A DNA stretch of 39,972 nt from Sulfurospirillum sp. (GTDB lineage: Bacteria > Campylobacterota > Campylobacteria > Campylobacterales > Sulfurospirillaceae): the NCBI GenBank assembly GCA_018058685.1, contig JAGOZL010000006.1:1-39972 (forward strand). The letters run 5' to 3'. The first letter of the stretch is position 1; each line of letters begins with the position of its first letter. Below are positions 8,649 to 17,995 of the stretch, piece by piece. The position numbers were made by a program, and so were the translations under genes. The notes under the pieces are model-generated. The model saw only the letters and a program-made list of their open reading frames with translations, was not told the DNA's origin and searched no databases.

Positions 8649-9457
8649 TGCTTAAATTGCTCGATAGTTTGAATAAAGGGCTCCGAAGCTAAACCATAGG
8701 TTTCAATAAGGTTTAACGCTCGTGCGATAGAAGCATCGTCAAATTGACCAAAGATATGAACACTGTTTTTAACAACACTCAGTGCTGCGGCGTAAGGTTT
8801 GATATGATCACTTGCACCATTTGCATCGTTCGAAAAATGAATAGATTCAACCAATTCACCTTCTAAGTTCCATTGCTCAAAAATTTTAGCCGTAATCTCT
8901 TCGTTGTTAAAGCCAACAAACTCTTTTTCAAGTAAAGAGAGCGCATCTGGTGTCTTAATCATAGCAAGTGCTTCTTTGAAATTGTTCTCTTTTTGTTGGT
9001 CAATGAGTTCATTGGCAATAACGATTTTCCCCACTTCCATCATAAACGATGCTGGTTGTAAAATCTCTAGCATAGACTTATTAACTTTAGAATACCATTT
9101 GAACATCAAACTGCTTTGCAAGGTACTGATATCTAAAAAAGCATTGTTGCTGATATTATAAGGAGCAAGATTGATTTTGATGTTTTGTTTGATGGCACTT
9201 GAGAGCGCAAAGCCTCGAACAGTTGCCATGCCAAATAAAGAGACAGCGTGTGAAATGTTTTTGATTTCTCGACTAAAACCATACAAAGGAGAGTTAGACG
9301 ATTTTAAAATATTAGCGGTCAGCATCGGATCGCTTTCAACGACTTTGACAAGATCCGCTAAAGAGCTATTTTTATCAACACAAATACGTTGAATTTTTAA
9401 AATGGTATCATCAAGAGGCGGAAGTGCTTTAATTTTTTTTAAAATACTCTCATCCAT
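8645..9457 (-). CDS. HDOD domain protein
   Basis: 270 residues that are almost entirely an HDOD domain: 'LPPLDDTILKIQRICVDKNSSLADLVKVVESDPMLTANILKSSNSPLYGF', 'ISHAVSLFGMATVRGFALSSA', 'LQPASFMMEVGKIVIANELI'. HDOD proteins resemble HD hydrolases without the catalytic HD pair and often act in signalling or cell-cycle control; the exact role here is unknown. The frame is open upstream to a TTG at 9472, but GAGGA eight bases before the ATG at 9457 decides the start. It leads the HDOD-rnr-holA run, which is overlapped throughout. Confidence 0.85.
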   Translation of the reverse strand: MDESILKKIKALPPLDDTILKIQRICVDKNSSLADLVKVVESDPMLTANILKSSNSPLYGFSREIKNISHAVSLFGMATVRGFALSSAIKQNIKINLAPYNISNNAFLDISTLQSSLMFKWYSKVNKSMLEILQPASFMMEVGKIVIANELIDQQKENNFKEALAMIKTPDALSLLEKEFVGFNNEEITAKIFEQWNLEGELVESIHFSNDANGASDHIKPYAAALSVVKNSVHIFGQFDDASIARALNLIETYGLASEPFIQTIEQFKQ

Positions 9458-10625
<1,168 letters not shown>

Positions 10626-10640
10626 AATTTATCAGCGTAG

Positions 10641-10684
10641 GTGTCAAGAAAATTAAACCTTTCTTGGCATCTTCATTTTGACAC
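10641..10684 (+). terminator. Two alternative hairpins between ilvC and minD
   Basis: TGTCAAGAAA (10642-10651) can pair with TTTCTTGGCA (10660-10669, one G-U pair), or GTGTCAA (10641-10647) with TTGACAC (10678-10684). The two are mutually exclusive. The first is the likelier ilvC terminator, though only TCTTCATTTT follows it. Confidence 0.4.
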
Positions 10685-10702
10685 AAACACTAAAGAGGTT
10701 AC

Positions 10703-11512
10703 ATGGGTATAGTTATCACCGTTACATCAGGTAAAGGCGGCGTTGGAAAATCAACGACGACTGCAAACCTTGCTGTTGGACTTGCAAATTTGGGAAAAAA
10801 AGTTGTTGCGATTGACTTTGATATAGGGCTTCGAAATCTTGATATGATTTTAGGGCTTGAAAATCGCATCGTATATGATGTGGTTGATGTGATGGAAGGT
10901 CGTTGTAATTTAGCGCAAGCGCTGATTAATGACAAAAAATCAAAGTCACTCTATTTTTTACCTGCGAGCCAGACGAAAGATAAAGATATTTTAAGTAAAG
11001 AGAAAGTCAAAGCCCTCATTGATAGCCTTAAAGAGAGTTTTGATGTTGTGATGATTGATTCACCTGCTGGAATTGAAAGTGGGTTTGAGCACTCCATCTT
11101 TTTAGCAGACCGTGCACTCATTGTTTCAACACCTGATGTAAGCTCCGTACGTGATGCTGATAGGGTCATCGGTATTATCGATGCGAAGAGTGAGCGTGCA
11201 AAAAATGGCTTGGAAGTTGAAAAACATGTCATTATCAATCGTATTAAACCAGAGATGGTGGATGCTGGTAATATGCTTAGTGTTGAAGATGTTTTAAGTA
11301 TCCTAGCCCTTCCTTTGATTGGTATTGTACCTGATGATGAAGATATTATCACATCAACAAACATAGGAACACCTATCGTGACCAAAGAAAAATCACTCTC
11401 TGCCGAAGCGTACCGCAATATTGCACGACGTATTTTAGGTGAAGAGGTTGAGTTTTTAGACATTCGTGCTAAAAAAGGTCTTTTGGCAACTCTAAAAGGG
11501 ATATTCAAATGA
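10703..11512 (+). CDS. minD: Septum site-determining ATPase MinD
   Basis: 269 residues. A deviant Walker ATPase that binds the membrane and, with MinC and MinE, keeps the division septum at mid-cell. The ATP-binding loop [10 protein letters not shown] at 9-18 has both lysines. '[27 protein letters not shown]' and '[39 protein letters not shown]' are typical of MinD. The C-terminal '[10 protein letters not shown]' is the amphipathic membrane-targeting helix. It overlaps minE by four bases (ATGA). No minC is next to it in the window. GAGG lies five bases before the ATG. Confidence 0.97.
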   Translation: MGIVITVTSGKGGVGKSTTTANLAVGLANLGKKVVAIDFDIGLRNLDMILGLENRIVYDVVDVMEGRCNLAQALINDKKSKSLYFLPASQTKDKDILSKEKVKALIDSLKESFDVVMIDSPAGIESGFEHSIFLADRALIVSTPDVSSVRDADRVIGIIDAKSERAKNGLEVEKHVIINRIKPEMVDAGNMLSVEDVLSILALPLIGIVPDDEDIITSTNIGTPIVTKEKSLSAEAYRNIARRILGEEVEFLDIRAKKGLLATLKGIFK

Positions 11513-11748
11513 GTTTATTTGATACGCTTTTTGGACGTAAAAAAAGCACGGCAAGCGTGGCAAAAGATAGACTCACCATCATGCTCTCACATGAGCGTGC
11601 TAGTTGTAAACTGCCTTATTTAGATGATTTACGCAATGATCTGATTGCGGTTATTAAAAAATATACAAAAGTAGAAGATGTCAAAATTACTTCGCATAAC
11701 AATCAAAATATTGAATTGCTTGAAGTTGAAATTGTCCTTGGAAAGTAA
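11509..11748 (+). CDS. minE: Cell division topological specificity factor MinE
   Basis: 79 residues. MinE stimulates the MinD ATPase and drives Min oscillation. The N-terminal '[31 protein letters not shown]' contains the membrane-binding start and the anti-MinCD segment. The C-terminal '[43 protein letters not shown]' is the dimerising domain. Translation is coupled to minD by the ATGA overlap. Confidence 0.95.
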   Translation: MSLFDTLFGRKKSTASVAKDRLTIMLSHERASCKLPYLDDLRNDLIAVIKKYTKVEDVKITSHNNQNIELLEVEIVLGK

Positions 11749-11760
11749 TCGGTAAAAAGT

Positions 11761-12900
11761 GTGAAGAAAAGTAAGGAAAGAGACGCTAAAGGTGACTCTG
11801 GGCACCATCATCAACCCAGAAATATTTTTTTTCGTAAATACGCACTCATCTTTTTAGTGGCATTTATTGTACCTCTTGTTGCGACGAGCCTTTACATGTA
11901 CGTTGATGCTTATCGGCATGCAACAGTTAAAAAAGTAGAGCAACAAGCACCTCAAACTTCGACAGAAGAGTTGATGCGCAAAATGAAGCAGATGCTTGAA
12001 GATGAAAAAGCAAGGCTTGCGACACTGCCTGTCATACCTGAAGCAAATGTGACTCACAATGAACCTATTGTAGATGAAAAGAATGCAACAATGACGGTTC
12101 CACAACCAGAAGAGCTTATAAAGCCTGTTGTACATCATGAAGATGATAACAAAACCCATGAACTTTCTGAAGTCCATGAATACAAAAACTACCTCAAAGA
12201 AGAAAAACCTGCCAATTATAAGCCTAGTGAAATCATTCGTAAAAAATATCCTCCTGGAACGATGCCAAAATTAGCCATTATCATTGATGATGTCTCTTTT
12301 CCTTGGCAAACACGTATGATGAAAGAGATTCCATATAAGGTCACCCCTGCCTTTTTCCCGCCCACAAAAGGGCATCCTGAAACGGTTCGTCTCTCATATG
12401 AGTTTCCTTTTGCAATGATTCATCTACCGCTTGAGGCAAAGTATTTTTCACGACCTGAAGAGGATACCTTAAACACAACTGATTCTTACGAAACGATTGA
12501 AAAGCGTATTAAGCGCATCAAAGCGTGGTTTCCGCATATCACCTATTATAATAACCACACCGGAGGTTATTTTACAGCGCATTATGAAGCTATGGATAAG
12601 CTGATTGGCATTATGAAAGCCAATGAACTTGTTTTTGTGGATAGCCGAACCATTGGAAATTCAAAAGCGCCTGAAGTGACAAAAAAGCATAATATGTTTT
12701 TATACTCACGCGATGTTTTTTTAGATAACTCTTTAAACAAAAGTGAAATAAGAACGCAACTGCAACTGGCTGTTTCAAAAGCCAAAAAAAATGGCTATGC
12801 AATTGCAATTGGTCATCCGCATAAAAATACCCTAGAAGTTTTACGTGATTCTAAAGAGTTGGTGCGTGATGTCGAGATGGTTTATCTCAATGAACTGTGA
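11761..12900 (+). CDS. Divergent polysaccharide deacetylase family protein (YibQ-like), membrane-anchored
   Basis: 379 residues from a GTG start with only a weak upstream purine stretch. One transmembrane helix at about 27-46 leaves a periplasmic domain. A charged, low-complexity linker (about 50-165) precedes the C-terminal domain, which has 'PKLAIIIDDVSFPWQTRMMKEIPYKVTPAFFPPTKGHPETV', 'FAMIHLPLEAKYF', 'HITYYNNHTGGYFTAHYEAMDKLIGIMKANELVFVDSRT' and 'AIAIGHPHKNTLEVL'. This is the divergent polysaccharide deacetylase (DUF610) fold with the conserved DD, NNHTG and GHPH motifs. Enzyme activity for this family is not settled; a role at the cell wall or septum is suggested only by its minDE neighbours. 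The gene overlaps dprA by 11 bases and carries a palindrome variant at 11892-11901. Confidence 0.82.
   Translation: MKKSKERDAKGDSGHHHQPRNIFFRKYALIFLVAFIVPLVATSLYMYVDAYRHATVKKVEQQAPQTSTEELMRKMKQMLEDEKARLATLPVIPEANVTHNEPIVDEKNATMTVPQPEELIKPVVHHEDDNKTHELSEVHEYKNYLKEEKPANYKPSEIIRKKYPPGTMPKLAIIIDDVSFPWQTRMMKEIPYKVTPAFFPPTKGHPETVRLSYEFPFAMIHLPLEAKYFSRPEEDTLNTTDSYETIEKRIKRIKAWFPHITYYNNHTGGYFTAHYEAMDKLIGIMKANELVFVDSRTIGNSKAPEVTKKHNMFLYSRDVFLDNSLNKSEIRTQLQLAVSKAKKNGYAIAIGHPHKNTLEVLRDSKELVRDVEMVYLNEL
11892..11901. repeat. TTACATGTAC, one-base variant of the iterated palindrome in the YibQ-like gene
   Basis: This copy lies in the third reading frame (Tyr-Met-Tyr-Val), where the perfect palindrome would give an in-frame TAA stop; the variant base avoids the stop. 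Confidence 0.6.
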
Positions 12901-13681
12901 GGCAACGTGTACTATAAAATGTTTTGAAACACTCCCTGAGTTTTGTATGGGGATGAAGCATATCCCCTCTAAGCTGTTCTATATTGGCAATACAAAGCTC
13001 CTCCAAAAACCAAAAATCTCTATCGTGGGAACACGAAAACCTACCGCATATACTAAAAGTTACACGCATCTTATCGCTCAAAAACTCTCTCACGCAGGTG
13101 TTTGCATTGTCAGTGGAGGAGCTATGGGCGTTGATGCACTGGCTCATAGCGGTGCTGGAGCAGACAATACGATTATGGTGGCAGGTACAGGCTTAGATGT
13201 ACGTTATCCCTCTATCAATCACGCTCTTATCAAAGAGATAGAAACGAAGGGGTTAATTCTGAGTCAATTTGAAGCAGGAGAACCCTCTTTAAAATGGAAT
13301 TTTCCGCTTCGTAATGAATTGATTGTCGCTCTTTGTGAAGCGCTTATTGTGACACAAGCGGATTTAAAAAGTGGTACGATGCACAGCGTGGCTTATGCGC
13401 AAGCGATGGGAAAGAAGATTTATGTTTTGCCGCATCGTTTGGGTGAGAGTGAGGGAACGAATATGCTTTTAGCCAAAGGTTTAGCAGAGCCACTGTACGA
13501 TATTGATGCGTTAGTTGCTCTTTATGGGCAGGTTTCTCCTCAAATCGTTGATTCATTTTTAGCCTATTGTGACACGCAACCACTCTACCATGAGGCGATT
13601 GAAAAATTTGCAAACAAAGTTTTTGAGTACGAATGTTTAGGCAAAATAGTTGTTCATAATGGACGCCTTGTAAGAGTATAA
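12890..13681 (+). CDS. dprA: DNA-processing protein DprA
   Basis: 263 residues. DprA protects incoming single-stranded DNA during natural transformation and loads RecA onto it. The Rossmann-fold core shows 'ISIVGTRKPTAYTKSYTHLIAQKLSHAGVCIVSGGAMGVDALAHSGA' with GTRKP at 47-51 and SGGAMGVD at 75-82, then 'MVAGTGLDVRYPSINHALI', 'FPLRNELIVALCEALIVTQADLKSGTMHSVAYAQAMGKKIYVLPHRLGESEGTNMLL'. The frame is open from a GTG at 12845, but the ATG at 12890 fits the usual short Campylobacterota DprA. It overlaps the upstream gene by 11 bases. Together with ruvX nearby, it shows recombination functions in this region. Confidence 0.95.
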   Translation: MNCEATCTIKCFETLPEFCMGMKHIPSKLFYIGNTKLLQKPKISIVGTRKPTAYTKSYTHLIAQKLSHAGVCIVSGGAMGVDALAHSGAGADNTIMVAGTGLDVRYPSINHALIKEIETKGLILSQFEAGEPSLKWNFPLRNELIVALCEALIVTQADLKSGTMHSVAYAQAMGKKIYVLPHRLGESEGTNMLLAKGLAEPLYDIDALVALYGQVSPQIVDSFLAYCDTQPLYHEAIEKFANKVFEYECLGKIVVHNGRLVRV

Positions 13682-13682
13682 T
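13677..13682 (+). promoter_or_regulatory. Candidate -10 box for the TauE/SafE gene
   Basis: TATAAT at the very end of dprA. Transcription would start near 13689, inside the 14-base palindrome at 13685-13698, so an occupied palindrome would overlap the start site. Confidence 0.4.
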
Positions 13683-13684
13683 GC

Positions 13685-13698
13685 CTTTACATGTAAAG
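13685..13698. repeat. CTTTACATGTAAAG, perfect 14-base copy between dprA and the TauE/SafE gene
   Basis: Full match to the extended consensus, in a 35-base intergenic gap, directly after the TATAAT at 13677-13682 and before the AAGGA ribosome site. Confidence 0.92.
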
Positions 13699-13716
13699 CA
13701 CATATAAGGAAAAAAC

Positions 13717-14520
13717 ATGGGTTTTGAGTGGGTTGTAGCGTTTTTAATTTTAGGTGTTGTTGTGGGTTTTATGGCTGGATTGCTCGGTATTGGAGGTGGT
13801 GGTATGATGGTGCCAGTACTGACAAGCATTTTTTTAGCACAAGGTGTTCCTGTCGAACAAGTGGTACATATGGCACTGGGAACGTCGATGGCTTCTATTG
13901 TTGTGACGTCCTTTGCGAGTATGCGAGCTCACCATAAAAAAGGTGCGGTGATGTGGGATGTGGTCAAGGTGATGGCAGGTGGTGTTATCATTGGAACCTT
14001 TGCCGCAACCTTTTTGGCGGCGTATTTAAAATCAGCACAACTTGCTATCTTTTTTGCCATTTTTATGGCGTATGTTTCGATTCAAATGGCGATTGATAAA
14101 AAACCAAAACCCAGCCGTGAGCTTTCAAGCCCAACATCACTCTTTAGTGTAGGCTCGCTCATAGGGATTGTCTCTGCGTTAGTTTCCATTGGCGGAGGCT
14201 CACTTAGTGTTCCTTACTTGATTTGGCAAAATGTAGACCTTAAAAAAGCGATAGCCACATCAGCTGCTATTGGTTTTCCTCTCTCCATCGCAGGAACGTT
14301 GGGGTATATTTTAAACGGGATGATGCGTACTTCCAATACGGAGGAGATGATGTTAGGGTTTGTTTATCTACCAGCAGTGATTTTAATTTCAATGATGAGC
14401 TATTTTACAGCGCCTTTAGGTGCGAAGATGGCACACCGTTTACCGGTTGGAAAGCTCAAAAAAATCTTTGCTTTGTTATTGATGGTGCTCAGTCTCAAGA
14501 TGCTCAGTTCCGTGCTTTAA
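13717..14520 (+). CDS. TauE/SafE-family membrane permease
   Basis: 267 residues with about eight hydrophobic helices in two halves. The first starts 'FLILGVVVGFMAGLLGIGGGGMMVPVLTSIFL' and the second 'LFSVGSLIGIVSALVSIGGGSLSVPYLIWQNV'; these Gly-rich duplicated motifs define the TauE/SafE (UPF0721) family. Members export sulfite or organosulfonates or import small anions; the substrate here cannot be read from sequence. The start has AAGGA six bases upstream. It is flanked on both sides by the iterated palindrome (13685-13698 and 14528-14537). Confidence 0.9.
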   Translation: MGFEWVVAFLILGVVVGFMAGLLGIGGGGMMVPVLTSIFLAQGVPVEQVVHMALGTSMASIVVTSFASMRAHHKKGAVMWDVVKVMAGGVIIGTFAATFLAAYLKSAQLAIFFAIFMAYVSIQMAIDKKPKPSRELSSPTSLFSVGSLIGIVSALVSIGGGSLSVPYLIWQNVDLKKAIATSAAIGFPLSIAGTLGYILNGMMRTSNTEEMMLGFVYLPAVILISMMSYFTAPLGAKMAHRLPVGKLKKIFALLLMVLSLKMLSSVL

Positions 14521-14527
14521 AACCGTT

Positions 14528-14537
14528 TTACATGTAA
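14528..14537. repeat. TTACATGTAA palindrome between the TauE/SafE gene and ruvX
   Basis: Flanks extend it to TTTTACATGTAAAG. It lies eight bases after the permease stop and about 20 bases upstream of a TACAAT (14558-14563) that may be the ruvX -10. Confidence 0.9.
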
Positions 14538-14595
14538 AGCTTTAAATCAATCTTCGGTACAATAAAAGCTTATATTCAAAGTAAAGAGTCAAGCT

Positions 14596-15003
14596 GTGAA
14601 AAAAATGGCAAGTATTGATATTGGGCTTAAACGCATAGGTGTTGCCTTGTGTTTAAATGCAGATATTGTCACCCCTTATGAAGCGATACACCGACAAAAC
14701 CGTGACCAAGCCGCGCGCGATGTGGACGCTTTTTTAGAGGAGTGGGGGATTGAATGTCTTGTGGTTGGATTGCCTAAAAGTGGGAGCAGTAGCGAAGAGA
14801 TGCAACGGCGCATTAAGCACTTTGTGAGTTTATTGCAGTTTAACAAAGAGGTTGTGTATCAAGATGAGTATGGCTCAAGCGTGGAAGCAAAAGAGATGAT
14901 GCAAGGCGTTGTGAAGCAAAAACGCGACGGACGCGTGGACTCGATGGCGGCAAAAGTGATATTGGAGCGTTATGTACTTTCTTTAAGGAGCCAGCATGGA
15001 TGA
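14596..15003 (+). CDS. ruvX: Putative Holliday junction resolvase / pre-16S rRNA nuclease RuvX (YqgF)
   Basis: 135 residues with an RNase H-like fold. YqgF proteins process the 5' end of pre-16S rRNA and may resolve Holliday junctions. The catalytic Asp is D8 in 'MASIDIGLKRIGVALC'. 'CLVVGLPKSGSSSEEMQRRI', 'VVYQDEYGSSVEAKEMM' and 'DGRVDSMAAKVILERYV' supply the other acidic residues. The start is GTG at 14596; an ATG at 14605 would remove only three residues. It overlaps the next gene by eight bases. It lies near dprA, as in other Campylobacterota. Confidence 0.93.
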   Translation: MKKMASIDIGLKRIGVALCLNADIVTPYEAIHRQNRDQAARDVDAFLEEWGIECLVVGLPKSGSSSEEMQRRIKHFVSLLQFNKEVVYQDEYGSSVEAKEMMQGVVKQKRDGRVDSMAAKVILERYVLSLRSQHG

Positions 15004-15604
15004 GTTGTTGGTGGCGGAGATTCTAGGAACCATTGCCTTCGCACTCAGTGGTTTTTATGTGGCAGTGAAGGAAAGGCTTGATTTATTAGGAGTGTTTATC
15101 GCCTCTTTTTTAACGGCTCTTGGTGGAGGAATTGTTCGAGATACCATAGCTGATCGCGCACCCTATACTTTTACGTATCTTTTTCCAACACTCTTAGTCA
15201 TCGTGGTTTTAGTGTTAAGTATTGCTTTAAAAGTGCATCACAAAGATGAGATTGAAAAGAAGTTTTATTTTATTATCTCAGATACCTTAGGTCTTGTCTC
15301 TTTTGCAATTTCTGGGGCATTGGTAGGCTTGCAAGCGGAGTTTAACTTTTTTGGTGTCATCCTCTTAGCCCTTTTAACCGCAGCGGGAGGTGGAGTGATG
15401 CGAGATATTTTACTCAACCGCGTTCCGATTTTGCTGACCAGTGAGTTTTATGGCACGGTGGCTTTGTTGGTAGGGGCTATCTTATTTGTTTTAGACCACT
15501 ACCATCTTTTAGGCGTGATACCTTTAATGGGTGTTTTTAGTTTTGGTGTGGGGCTTCGTTTATTGGCGTATTATAAACAGTGGCATTTGCCAAAAATTGG
15601 GTAG
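14996..15604 (+). CDS. Trimeric intracellular cation (TRIC) channel family protein, UPF0126
   Basis: 202 residues, about seven transmembrane helices in two repeats. Each repeat has the family signature: 'FLTALGGGIVRDTIADRAPYTF' and 'LLTAAGGGVMRDILLNRVPILL'. Prokaryotic TRIC channels conduct K+ and other monovalent cations across the membrane; some UPF0126 members are linked to glycine uptake, so the substrate is open. The ATG follows AAGGAG with five-base spacing inside the end of ruvX, so translation is coupled. Confidence 0.9.
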   Translation: MDELLVAEILGTIAFALSGFYVAVKERLDLLGVFIASFLTALGGGIVRDTIADRAPYTFTYLFPTLLVIVVLVLSIALKVHHKDEIEKKFYFIISDTLGLVSFAISGALVGLQAEFNFFGVILLALLTAAGGGVMRDILLNRVPILLTSEFYGTVALLVGAILFVLDHYHLLGVIPLMGVFSFGVGLRLLAYYKQWHLPKIG

Positions 15605-15612
15605 CGATGCGC

Positions 15613-15618
15613 TATAAT
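15613..15618 (+). promoter_or_regulatory. Candidate -10 box for argD
   Basis: TATAAT 24 bases before the argD start codon, in a 38-base gap that also holds the AGGAG ribosome site. It would give argD and the overlapped genes behind it their own promoter. Confidence 0.45.
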
Positions 15619-15642
15619 GGCAATTTTTGATAGGAGAAAAGT

Positions 15643-16830
15643 ATGAATTTAGAAGCAATGGATAAAGAGTATGTTTTACAGACGTATACGCGTAATTATG
15701 TCAATTTTAAGCATGGCATGAATGCCACATTGTTTGATGAGAATGGAAGAGATTATATTGATTTTACCAGTGGAATTGGTGTGGTAAGTGTGGGGCATGG
15801 AAATATGCGTTTAGCTGATGCTATCGCTGAACAAGCCCGTCATCTCATTCACACTTCAAATTTGTACATGATAGAACCACAAGCAAAATTGGCTAAGAAA
15901 ATCAACGAACTTACAGGGTTTGATGTTGCTGTCTTTTTTGGAAACTCTGGAGCGGAAGCTAATGAAGGGGCTATCAAGCTGGCACGAAAATACGGTGAGA
16001 AAAAGTTTGCCAATAAAAAATATAAAGTCTTAACCCTAGAGCACTCCTTTCACGGACGTACCATCACAACAGTGAAAGCAACAGGACAGGAGAGTTTTCA
16101 CAAAAGCGCCTTTGCTCCTTATCCTGAAGGATTTTCTTACACGAAAGCCATCGCTGATTTATACAACAGCATTGATGATGAAACCGTCGCGGTGATGATA
16201 GAACTTGTGCAAGGTGAGGGTGGCGTTAAGGCATTTGCGAAGCAAGAGATTCAAGATTTGGCACAGTTTTTAAAAGAAAAAGAGATTTTACTTATCATCG
16301 ATGAAGTGCAAAGCGGTGTGTTTAGAAGCGGTGAATTTTTAGCGACGTCACTGTATGAGATTGAGCCAGATATTATTACACTTGCTAAAGGTTTAGCGGG
16401 TGGTGTGCCTATTGGAGCGGTGATTACCAAGCATAAAGATATTTTTGAGGCGGGGGATCATGGCAGTACTTTTGGTGGAAACTTTCTCTCCACACGCGCT
16501 GGTATAGAAGTTTTGGATATTTTGGATAGCTATAAACAAAGTGGGATGTTGGATGAAGCGCTCATTTACTTCGAAGAAAAACTCAAAGCTTTGTGTCTGG
16601 CATATCCTCAAATGTTTGAAAGTGTGGAAGGTTTAGGATTGATGCGAGGATTGCGTTGCAAAGATAGCGACACACTTGCAAACATCATCAAAAAAGCATT
16701 TGAACACGGTGTACTAGTGCTTAAAGCGGGTAAAAATACCTTACGTTTGCTCCCACCACTCACCATCAGTAAAGAAGAGATGGATGAAGGTATAAAAAGG
16801 TTGGAACGTGCGATTCAAGCACTATTATAG
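15643..16830 (+). CDS. argD: Acetylornithine aminotransferase (class III PLP aminotransferase)
   Basis: 395 residues. It transfers the amino group between glutamate and N-acetylglutamate semialdehyde in arginine synthesis, and probably also acts on N-succinyl-diaminopimelate precursors in lysine synthesis. The PLP fold shows 'FFGNSGAEANEGAIKLARKYG' (phosphate binding), 'HSFHGRT', 'LLIIDEVQSGVFRSGEFLA' and the Schiff-base lysine K249 in 'ITLAKGLAGGVPIGA'. 'GDHGSTFGGNFLSTRAG' is also typical. AGGAG precedes the start. The end overlaps the TolC-like gene by 23 bases. Confidence 0.92.
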   Translation: MNLEAMDKEYVLQTYTRNYVNFKHGMNATLFDENGRDYIDFTSGIGVVSVGHGNMRLADAIAEQARHLIHTSNLYMIEPQAKLAKKINELTGFDVAVFFGNSGAEANEGAIKLARKYGEKKFANKKYKVLTLEHSFHGRTITTVKATGQESFHKSAFAPYPEGFSYTKAIADLYNSIDDETVAVMIELVQGEGGVKAFAKQEIQDLAQFLKEKEILLIIDEVQSGVFRSGEFLATSLYEIEPDIITLAKGLAGGVPIGAVITKHKDIFEAGDHGSTFGGNFLSTRAGIEVLDILDSYKQSGMLDEALIYFEEKLKALCLAYPQMFESVEGLGLMRGLRCKDSDTLANIIKKAFEHGVLVLKAGKNTLRLLPPLTISKEEMDEGIKRLERAIQALL

Positions 16831-17995
16831 TTTTTTATTTTTGAGTTTCTTGCCACTTTTTGGTGAGCAAGAAGCTCTTCTGTCTTCTTTGAAACAAGAG
16901 AGTTTACGCCTACAAAAAGAGAAAAATAGCGTTGAAAGTGATATCTTAGAATTTAACTGGATAAACCCAGTGATGGGTTCGTGGAGCAATACCACCAATG
17001 ACCAACTAGGAACAAACTCAAAAACCAATCTTTATGCCATTACCCTAGAGCAACCTATTTTTAAAAGCGGTGGTATTTACTACGCGATTGCTTATGCCAA
17101 AGCCAATCGTGCTTTTTTGGAACTAAGCACGAAGATAGAAGAGCAAAACCTTCTCAAAGAAGCGATGAATGCGCTTCTTTTACTCCAAAAACAGACACTT
17201 CAAATCGAAAAACAGCAGTTTTTAATCCAAAATAGTGCCATTGATGTGATGCGAAAACGTGAGCAGTTTGAGCGAGGGTTGATAGACAGTAGCTTCTTAG
17301 ACCAAGCCTTGCTTGCGCAAAATACACTGGAAAAAACCCTTCTTGATTTACAAACAAATTTAGAAAATCAAAAAATGCGCTTTGCCAATATCAGCGACAT
17401 GAATCCTTTACATGTAAGCCTTCCCGTATTTGTTTTAGTCGATGAAAAAACATACATCAAGCACTCTTTGCCTATTGCGCAAAGTGAGGCAGGACTTCAC
17501 AGAAGTGAGCATCTTAAATCTTTGACACTCTCTTCGTATTTACCCTCGGTTTCTTTGGTAGCAGGCTATTATAAGAGCGATAACGATGCTCTTACCAAGC
17601 GTGATAATGAATACACAAGCTATGGCTTAAAAGTTTCGATGCCACTTTTTGATATCAATCGTGCAAAAAATATCGAAAGCAAAAAGTTAGACTATCTTAA
17701 ATCACATATACTAATGGAAGATACAAAGCGCACAGAAAAGCATTTGTACGAAAACACTCGCAAACAGCTCTTGTTTTTGGAGCAAAAAATAGCCCTTTCA
17801 AAACGCGATGCGGCGTTGTACGCTTCTTTAATTGTTTCGACCAAAGAGGGTGTTCAAGCGGGCGATAAAACCATCTACGATGTACAAACTTTAGAGAATT
17901 CTTATCGGTCGATTGTTTTAGATGAAGCAATTTTGGAGTATGAAAAACAACTCTTACTTTTAGAACTGAGCGCAAGGATGGAGCGTGAAATTTAG
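16808..17995 (+). CDS. TolC-family outer membrane protein
   Basis: 395 residues, short for TolC (usually 420-490). The GTG start follows AAGG and gives a signal peptide, MRFKHYYSFLFLSFLPLFG, ending near residue 19-20. The mature protein is mainly long helices with two related halves: 'FKSGGIYYAIAYAKANRAFLELSTKIEEQNLLKEAMNALLLLQKQTLQIEKQQ' and 'LKVSMPLFDINRAKNIESKKLDYLKSHILMEDTKRTEKHLYENTRKQLLFLEQKI', as in the OEP fold. 'YLPSVSLVAGYY' is an outer-membrane strand pair. TolC proteins form the exit duct of efflux or type I secretion systems. No membrane-fusion protein or inner-membrane pump adjoins it, so its partner is elsewhere. It overlaps argD and the methyltransferase gene. Palindrome at 17408-17417. 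Confidence 0.85.
   Translation: MRFKHYYSFLFLSFLPLFGEQEALLSSLKQESLRLQKEKNSVESDILEFNWINPVMGSWSNTTNDQLGTNSKTNLYAITLEQPIFKSGGIYYAIAYAKANRAFLELSTKIEEQNLLKEAMNALLLLQKQTLQIEKQQFLIQNSAIDVMRKREQFERGLIDSSFLDQALLAQNTLEKTLLDLQTNLENQKMRFANISDMNPLHVSLPVFVLVDEKTYIKHSLPIAQSEAGLHRSEHLKSLTLSSYLPSVSLVAGYYKSDNDALTKRDNEYTSYGLKVSMPLFDINRAKNIESKKLDYLKSHILMEDTKRTEKHLYENTRKQLLFLEQKIALSKRDAALYASLIVSTKEGVQAGDKTIYDVQTLENSYRSIVLDEAILEYEKQLLLLELSARMEREI
17408..17417. repeat. TTACATGTAA palindrome in the TolC-like gene
   Basis: Reads Leu-His-Val in frame ('PLHVSLP'). Confidence 0.9.
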
